From contig JADGRQ010000014.1 in assembly GCA_017880775.1 (NCBI GenBank), positions 24,217 through 88,216 of the forward strand: 64,000 bases of DNA, read 5' to 3'. Below, in pieces: positions 58,346 through 64,000 of this stretch. Under the pieces are notes generated by a model. That model was not told the origin of the DNA and did no database searches. It worked only from the letters and a program-made list of their open reading frames with translations. Every line of letters starts with the position of its first letter. Within the stretch, counting starts at the first letter, position 1. A program made the translations under genes and the position numbers. The stretch comes from Burkholderiales bacterium. GTDB taxonomy: Bacteria > Pseudomonadota > Gammaproteobacteria > Burkholderiales > SG8-39.

Positions 58346-61300
58346 CGGCCCTTCGCGGCGGGCACACGCCGCACGGGGCGCAACCTTTCCCGCAGGCGAA
58401 GGCCCCAAAGCCTGAGGTGCTCGAGGTAGAGGTACACCACCGGCGTCGTATACAGCGTGAGCAACTGGCTCAGGATCAGGCCGCCGAGAATCGAGATGCC
58501 GAGCGGCCGGCGCATTTCCGCGCCATAGCCCGAGAACAGCGCGAGCGGCAGCGCGCCGAGCAGCGCGGCCATGGTGGTCATCATGATCGGGCGGAAGCGC
58601 ACTTGGCACGCTTCGAAGATCGCCTCCTCCGGGGATTTGCCGTGCTTGCGCTCGGCGTCGAGCGCAAAATCGATCATCATGATCGCGTTCTTCTTGACGA
58701 TGCCGATCAGCAGGATCACGCCGATCAGCGCAATGATGTTGAATTCCGGTTTGAACAACAGCAGCGCGAGCACGGCGCCCACACCCGCAGAGGGTAGCGT
58801 GGAGAGGATCGTGATCGGATGAACGTAGCTCTCGTAGAGCACGCCGAGCACGATGTACAGCGTCACCAGCGCGGCGAGGATCAGCCAGGGCTGGCTGTCG
58901 AGCGAGGCCTGGAATGCCCGCGCGGTGCCCTGGAAGCTGCCGAGGATCGACGTTGGCACACCGATGCGCGCCATGGTGTCTTTGATCGCGTTCGTCGCTT
59001 GCGACAGTGAGACTCCCGGCGGCAGGTTGAAGGAAATCGTCGCCGCCGCGAACTGTCCCTGGTGGTTGACTGAGAGCGCGGTGTTGGCCGGTTCGTAGCG
59101 CGTGATCGCGGACAGGGGGACAAGGCCCCGCGTCGGCGAGAGCACGTAGATGCTCTTCAACGCTTCCGGGCTCTGCCAGTATTGCGGCGCCACCTCGAGC
59201 ACGACGTGGTACTGGTTGAGCGCGGAGTAGATGGTCGAGACCTGCGACTGGCCGAACGCGAGATTGAGCGCCGAATCGATCTGCTTTGGCGTGATGCCCA
59301 GGCGCGCCGCCGTATCGCGGTCGATGGTCAGGGTGGTCTGCAGGCCCTTGATCTCCTGGTCTGAATTGACGTCCACCACCTCGGGCACGCTCAGCAGCGC
59401 CTGGTACAGGCGCGGCGCCCAGGTCCGCAACAGGGCCAGATCGTCCGCTTGCAGCGTGAACTGGTAGGACGCGTTGCTCGGCCTGCCGCCGACGCGGATG
59501 TCCTGCACCGGATTGAGGTACAGGTTCGCCCCGGCCATGTGCGAGAGCTTGCCGCGCAGGCGCGCGATCACCAGTTCGGCTGACATGCGGCGCTGCTCGA
59601 GCGGCTTGAGCGATACGAACATGAAGCCGGAGTTGGTGCGCGCACCGCCGGTGAATCCGACCACGTTCTCCACGGCCGGGTCGCCGCGAATGATGGTCAT
59701 GAAGTCGGCCAGCTTCTTCTGCATCGCCTGGAACGAGATCGCCTGGTCGGCCTGGATGGAGCCGACCAGCCGCCCGGTGTCCTGCTCCGGGAAAAATCCC
59801 TTCGGTATGATCGCGTACAGATAGAAGTTCAGGCCGATCGTGGCGGCGAGCGCGAGCATTACGGTGCGCCGGTGATCCAGCGCCCAGGCGAGGCTCGCGG
59901 CGTACCCGCTCAGCAAGCCTGCGAACACCCGCTCTACCGCAGTGTTGAGACGGCCGCGCTTTTCGCGGGGTTCGTGCCTGAGCAGCCGCGCGCACATCAT
60001 CGGCGTGGTGGTGAGCGAAACCAGCAACGACACGCCGACAGCGACCGACAGCGTGACCGCGAACTCCCGGAACAGCCGCCCGACAATTCCACCCATCAGC
60101 AGGATCGGGATGAATACCGCGACCAGCGACAGGCTCATCGAGAGCACGGTGAAGCCCACCTCGCTCGCTCCCATCAGCGCGGCCTGGTACGGCGGGACGC
60201 CCTCCTCGATGTGTCGGGTGACATTTTCGAGCACCACGATCGCGTCGTCCACCACGAAACCGGTGGCGACAGTCAGCGCCATCAGCGAGAGGTTGTTCAG
60301 GCTGTAGCCGCACAGGTACATCACTCCGAAGGTGGCGACGAGGGACACCGGCACGGCCACTGCGGGAATGAGCGTCGCGCGCGCGTTGCGCAGGAACAGG
60401 AACACCACCATGATCACCAAGGCCATCGAGATGACCAGCGTGCGCTCCACTTCCTTCAACGACGCGCGGATGGTGGTGGTGCGCTCGAGCACGACATCGA
60501 CCTTGATCGAGGCCGGGATGGACGCGGCCAGCAGCGGCAGGATCTCGCGCACCCGGTCCGCCGTCTCGATGATGTTGGCGCCGGGTTGCCGATTGAGGAT
60601 CACGAGCACAGACGGCTTGCCGTTGGACATGCCGGCGTTGCGCAGGTCCTCGACCGAGTCCACCACCTCGGCGACGTCGGCGAGGCGCACCGGCGCATTC
60701 TTGCGCCAAGTGACGATCAGCGGAATGTACTGGCTCGCCTGGGTGGCCTGGTCGTCGGCATAGATCTGCCACTGGCGATCGCCGTCTTCCACGGTCCCCT
60801 TGGGCCGGTTGGAGTTGGCCGCCATCAGCGCCGCGCGCACGTCGTCGAGCGCAAGGCCGTACTTGTAGAGCGCAGTCGGGTTGGCCTCGACGCGCACCGC
60901 CGGAAGCGAGCTGCCGCCCACCGTCACCTGGCCGATGCCGCTCACCTGCGAGAGCTTCTGCGCGAGGATGGTCGAGGCCGCGTCGTACATCTGCCCGCGG
61001 GTGAGGGTGTCGGAGGTCAGCGCGATGATCATGATCGGCGCGTCGGCCGGGTTGACCTTGCGGTAGATCGGGTTGCGCGGCAACCCGGTGGGCAGCGTGC
61101 TGCGCGCCGCGTTGATCGCCGCCTGCACGTCGCGAGCCGCGCCGTCGATGTCGCGGCTGAGGTCGAACTGCAGCGTGATGCGCGTCGAGCCGAGCGAACT
61201 GGAGGAGGTGATCTCGGTCACTCCCGCAATCGTCCCGAGCGCGCGCTCGAGCGGCGTCGCCACCGTGGCCGCCATGGTCTCCGGGCTCGCGCCGGGGAGC

Positions 61301-61449
61301 GCGACCTGCACCGAGATGGTGGGAAAGTCCACCTGCGGCAGCGGTGAGACCGAAAGCAGGCTGAATGCGACCGCGCCGGAGAGTGCCAGACCGATGGTCA
61401 GCAGCGTGGTCGCGACCGGGCGCCGGATGAACGGTTCGGAGAGGTTCAT
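58342..61449 (-). CDS. mdtC: RND multidrug efflux permease, MdtC/MuxC-like
   Basis: 1035 residues from ATG 61449. RND inner-membrane transporter: N-terminal [34 protein letters not shown]4 proton relay [20 protein letters not shown] (paired aspartates) and late [20 protein letters not shown]. The layout of two consecutive RND genes plus NodT resembles MdtABC/MuxABC-OpmB heteromeric pumps. It overlaps both neighbours by 4 bp. Exports hydrophobic or amphipathic compounds (bile salts, novobiocin in relatives). Confidence 0.91.
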   Translation of the reverse strand: MNLSEPFIRRPVATTLLTIGLALSGAVAFSLLSVSPLPQVDFPTISVQVALPGASPETMAATVATPLERALGTIAGVTEITSSSSLGSTRITLQFDLSRDIDGAARDVQAAINAARSTLPTGLPRNPIYRKVNPADAPIMIIALTSDTLTRGQMYDAASTILAQKLSQVSGIGQVTVGGSSLPAVRVEANPTALYKYGLALDDVRAALMAANSNRPKGTVEDGDRQWQIYADDQATQASQYIPLIVTWRKNAPVRLADVAEVVDSVEDLRNAGMSNGKPSVLVILNRQPGANIIETADRVREILPLLAASIPASIKVDVVLERTTTIRASLKEVERTLVISMALVIMVVFLFLRNARATLIPAVAVPVSLVATFGVMYLCGYSLNNLSLMALTVATGFVVDDAIVVLENVTRHIEEGVPPYQAALMGASEVGFTVLSMSLSLVAVFIPILLMGGIVGRLFREFAVTLSVAVGVSLLVSLTTTPMMCARLLRHEPREKRGRLNTAVERVFAGLLSGYAASLAWALDHRRTVMLALAATIGLNFYLYAIIPKGFFPEQDTGRLVGSIQADQAISFQAMQKKLADFMTIIRGDPAVENVVGFTGGARTNSGFMFVSLKPLEQRRMSAELVIARLRGKLSHMAGANLYLNPVQDIRVGGRPSNASYQFTLQADDLALLRTWAPRLYQALLSVPEVVDVNSDQEIKGLQTTLTIDRDTAARLGITPKQIDSALNLAFGQSQVSTIYSALNQYHVVLEVAPQYWQSPEALKSIYVLSPTRGLVPLSAITRYEPANTALSVNHQGQFAAATISFNLPPGVSLSQATNAIKDTMARIGVPTSILGSFQGTARAFQASLDSQPWLILAALVTLYIVLGVLYESYVHPITILSTLPSAGVGAVLALLLFKPEFNIIALIGVILLIGIVKKNAIMMIDFALDAERKHGKSPEEAIFEACQVRFRPIMMTTMAALLGALPLALFSGYGAEMRRPLGISILGGLILSQLLTLYTTPVVYLYLEHLRLWGLRLRERLRPVRRVPAAKGR

Positions 61450-64000
61450 CCGGAGTGCTGCACTGCGGTCTGGGCGCGCCGCGCCCAGCGGTCGAACCAC
61501 AGGTAGATCACCGGCGTGGTGAACAGCGTGAGCAGCTGGCTCACGATCAGGCCGCCGACCATGGTCAGGCCGAGCGGATGGCGCAGCTCCGATCCCACGC
61601 CGGTGCCGAGCATCAGCGGCAGCGCGCCGAGCAGCGCTGAAAACGTCGTCATCAGAATCGGCCGGAATCGCAGCAGGCAGGCCTGGGTGATCGCTTCGCG
61701 CGGGCTCTTGCCCGCGTTGCGTTCGGCGTCGAGCGCGAAGTCGATCATCATGATCGCGTTCTTCTTGACGATACCGATCAGCAGGATGATGCCGATGACT
61801 GCGATGACGCCCAGATCGGTGCGCGACGCGAGCAGCGCGAGCAGGGCCCCGACGCCCGCCGAGGGCAGCGTGGAAAGGATCGTCACCGGGTGGATGTAGC
61901 TCTCGTAGAGCACCCCGAGGACGATGTACATGGTTGCGATCGCTGCCAGGATGAGCAGCAGTTCGTTGTTGAGCGATGCGCTAAATGCGAGCGCCGCGCC
62001 CTGGAACCCGGTGCGGATGCTCGGCGGCACGCCGATCTCGCGCTGGGCCGACTCGATCGCCGCGACCGCATCGCCGAGCGATGCGTCCGGCGCGAGATTG
62101 AACGAGACCGTCGTGGCGGGAAACTGCGCGAGGTGGTTCACCGAGAGCGAAACCGGCTTCTCGACCAGCCGGGTGATGGAGCTGAGCGGTATCTGCGCTC
62201 CGGTGGAGGAAGAGACGTACAGCTCGCTCAGCGCGGCGGGGCCGATGCGGAATTCGGGCTTCACCTCCAGCACCACGCGGTACTGGTTCGCTTGCGTGAA
62301 GATCGTGGAGACCAGGCGCTGGCCGAACGCGTTGTAGAGCGCGTTGTCGATCGCGCCGGGCGTAACGCCGAGCCGTCCCGCGGTGTCGCGGTCGATCGCG
62401 AGGTAGGCCTGCAGCCCCTGGTCCTGCAGGTCGCTCACGACGTCGGCAAGCTGCGGCAGCGCGGAAAGCCGCGCCACCACCCGGCGCGTCCACATCGAGA
62501 GTTCGTCCGGATTGGTCCCTTCGAGCGTGAACTGGTACTGCGTGCGGCTGACTCGGTCCTCGATGGTGAGGTCCTGCACCGGCTGCATGTACAGGGTGAT
62601 GCCCTCGACACCCGCGAGCCGCTCCTGCAGGCGGCGCGTCACCTCTGGTGCGTGTATGCCGCGCACCGAGAGCGGCTTCAAGTTGATCAGGATTCGGCCG
62701 CTGTTCAGCGTGGTGTTGGTGCCGTCCACGCCGATGAAGGACGACACGCTCTCCACGGCCGGGTCCTCCAGGATCGCCCTGGCGAGATTGCGCTGACGTT
62801 CGCTCATCGACGCGAACGAAACCGACTGCGGCGCCTCGGAGATGCCCTGGATGACGCCGGTATCCTGCACTGGGAAAAAGCCTTTCGGCACCACGATGTA
62901 GAGCAGCACGGTGAGCACCAGGGTGCCGAACGCAACCAGCAGGGTGGCGCCCTGGCGGTCGAGGACCCATTCGAGCATCCTGCCGTAGCGCGCGATGACT
63001 CGATCGAACAGCCTGCCGCTCTCGCGGTAGAACCACCCCTGCTCGGATTCGGGTGTGTGGCGCAGCAGGCGCGCGCACATCATCGGCGTGAGGGTGAGCG
63101 AGACCACTGCCGAGATCAGGATCGACACCGCCAGCGTGATGGCGAATTCGCGGAACAGGCGCCCGACCACGTCGCCCATGAACAGCAGCGGGATCAGCAC
63201 CGCGATCAGCGAGACGGTGAGGGAAATGATGGTGAAGCCGATCTGCGCGGAGCCTTTCAGTGCGGCCTCCAGCGGCGCCATTCCTTCCTCGATGTAGCGC
63301 GAGATGTTCTCGATCATCACGATCGCGTCGTCCACCACGAATCCAGTCGCGATGGTGAGGGCCATCAGCGTCAGGTTGTTGATGCTGAACCCGGCCAGAT
63401 ACATCACGCCGAAGGTGCCGACCAGCGACAGCGGCACCGCGATGCTCGGGATGATCGTGCCGGCCGCGGTGCGCAGGAACAGGAAGATCACCATCACCAC
63501 CAGCCCCACCGCAATCAGCAGCTCGATCTCCACGTCGTGCACCGAGGCGCGGATGGTCGTGGTGCGGTCGGTCAGCACCGCGACGTCCACCGAGCCGGGG
63601 AGGCTGCTCTGAAGCTGCGGCAGCAGGCGCTTGATGCGGTCCACCACCTCGATCACGTTCGCGCCGGGCTGGCGCTGGACGTTGAGGATCACCGCGGGAA
63701 CGTCATTCATCCACGCGGCGAGGCGGATGTTTTCCGCCCCGTCGATCACGTCGGCAACGTCCGAGAGGTAGATCGGCGCGCCGTTCTTGTAGGCGATGAT
63801 GACCGATTTGTATTCGGCAGCCGACTGCAGTTGATCGTTGGCCGCAATGGTGTACGAGCGCTCGGGGCCGTCGAAGCTGCCCTTGGCCTGGTTCACGTTC
63901 GCCGTCCCGATCGCGAGGCGCACGTCCTCGAGGTTGAGCCCGTTGGCGACCAGCGCCCGCGGGTTCGCCTGCACGCGCACCGCCGGCCGCTGGCCGCGCG
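61446..64000 (-). CDS. mdtB: RND multidrug efflux permease, MdtB/MuxB-like (5' end beyond window)
   Basis: At least 850 residues are in the window; the frame continues past 64000, so the N-terminus (about 190 residues) is missing. Features: [20 protein letters not shown] in TM4, [24 protein letters not shown] segment ([15 protein letters not shown]), [18 protein letters not shown], and [20 protein letters not shown]. Overlaps the mdtC-like gene by 4 bp. The periplasmic adaptor (MdtA) should lie to the right of the window. Confidence 0.9.
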   Translation of the reverse strand, partial: RGQRPAVRVQANPRALVANGLNLEDVRLAIGTANVNQAKGSFDGPERSYTIAANDQLQSAAEYKSVIIAYKNGAPIYLSDVADVIDGAENIRLAAWMNDVPAVILNVQRQPGANVIEVVDRIKRLLPQLQSSLPGSVDVAVLTDRTTTIRASVHDVEIELLIAVGLVVMVIFLFLRTAAGTIIPSIAVPLSLVGTFGVMYLAGFSINNLTLMALTIATGFVVDDAIVMIENISRYIEEGMAPLEAALKGSAQIGFTIISLTVSLIAVLIPLLFMGDVVGRLFREFAITLAVSILISAVVSLTLTPMMCARLLRHTPESEQGWFYRESGRLFDRVIARYGRMLEWVLDRQGATLLVAFGTLVLTVLLYIVVPKGFFPVQDTGVIQGISEAPQSVSFASMSERQRNLARAILEDPAVESVSSFIGVDGTNTTLNSGRILINLKPLSVRGIHAPEVTRRLQERLAGVEGITLYMQPVQDLTIEDRVSRTQYQFTLEGTNPDELSMWTRRVVARLSALPQLADVVSDLQDQGLQAYLAIDRDTAGRLGVTPGAIDNALYNAFGQRLVSTIFTQANQYRVVLEVKPEFRIGPAALSELYVSSSTGAQIPLSSITRLVEKPVSLSVNHLAQFPATTVSFNLAPDASLGDAVAAIESAQREIGVPPSIRTGFQGAALAFSASLNNELLLILAAIATMYIVLGVLYESYIHPVTILSTLPSAGVGALLALLASRTDLGVIAVIGIILLIGIVKKNAIMMIDFALDAERNAGKSPREAITQACLLRFRPILMTTFSALLGALPLMLGTGVGSELRHPLGLTMVGGLIVSQLLTLFTTPVIYLWFDRWARRAQTAVQHSG

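Noticed and set aside
56915..60772. A 1285-codon frame suggesting an RND-NodT fusion
   Set aside because: The first ~800 codons are an out-of-frame reading of the RND pump. The NodT gene has its own lipoprotein start at 58345 overlapping the pump's stop.

Overview
The window comes from a GC-rich bacterial chromosome, most likely a betaproteobacterium of the Burkholderiales type. The reasons are five Bug/TctC-type solute-binding genes (one broken), several acyl-CoA and enoyl-CoA enzymes, a pirin/LysR pair, MdtB/MdtC-like RND pumps with a NodT-type outer-membrane protein, and consistently high third-position GC. This is an inference from gene content; no rRNA or tRNA gene was seen. The last gene runs off the right edge.

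Layout. 0-0.66 kb: VapBC toxin-antitoxin pair. 0.77-5.04 kb: a catabolic set on the plus strand (Bug receptor, enoyl-CoA hydratase, NDP-forming acyl-CoA synthetase, RidA-like protein). 5.05-6.08 kb: a row of broken genes (a second, deleted VapBC, an amidohydrolase tail, an internally deleted VOC protein). 6.57-12.31 kb: an island of visibly lower GC holding a CHAT-domain (caspase-like) protein that converges on a SIR2-HerA operon. SIR2-HerA is a known anti-phage combination, and the CHAT partner makes this the most interesting part of the window. 12.6-19.3 kb: adenylate cyclase, GST, a Tat/lipoprotein-like MBL protein, gene remnants (ORF6N, MepA), two related palindromes, and two further TA pairs (DUF433/DUF5615 and ParDE-like). 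19.4-28.5 kb: acyl-CoA dehydrogenase with an MFS transporter, GST, a truncated HxlR regulator fused head-on to a broken cytochrome P460, several tiny membrane or secreted proteins, a hotdog dehydratase, a glutaredoxin-DinB fusion, a broken Bug gene and a MetX-like hydrolase.

28.46-36.12 kb is a seven-gene minus-strand operon, with overlaps or gaps of about 20 bp or less, in the order PrpD-PrpD-MBL-Bug-Bug-PrpD-MBL. It looks like a duplicated module for uptake and breakdown of an organic acid or lactone. It is followed by an RHH-GNAT toxin-antitoxin pair with a readable promoter/operator, a membrane-anchored PQQ dehydrogenase, a D-2-hydroxyacid dehydrogenase and a divergent LysR/pirin pair. 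42.8-47.7 kb is a second acyl-CoA unit (enoyl-CoA hydratase divergent from acyl-CoA dehydrogenase, GntR/FadR regulator, class III CoA-transferase, Bug receptor). A near-consensus promoter and a textbook FadR-family operator lie between the divergent genes.

47.7-56.9 kb: dinB, a PPK2 kinase, a RAYT-like transposase, a DUF169 protein, a translationally coupled HD-GYP / degenerate GGDEF-EAL pair with altered signature residues, DUF1993, two small envelope proteins, and a Ser/Thr kinase fused to a cyclic-nucleotide-binding domain. 56.9-64.0 kb: a tripartite RND operon (two inner-membrane pumps plus an outer-membrane lipoprotein) read leftwards.

Two themes recur: a high density of toxin-antitoxin pairs in the first 37 kb, and many pseudogenes made by internal deletion that keep both ends of the original gene. 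Together they suggest a region of repeated insertion and decay around the defence island.
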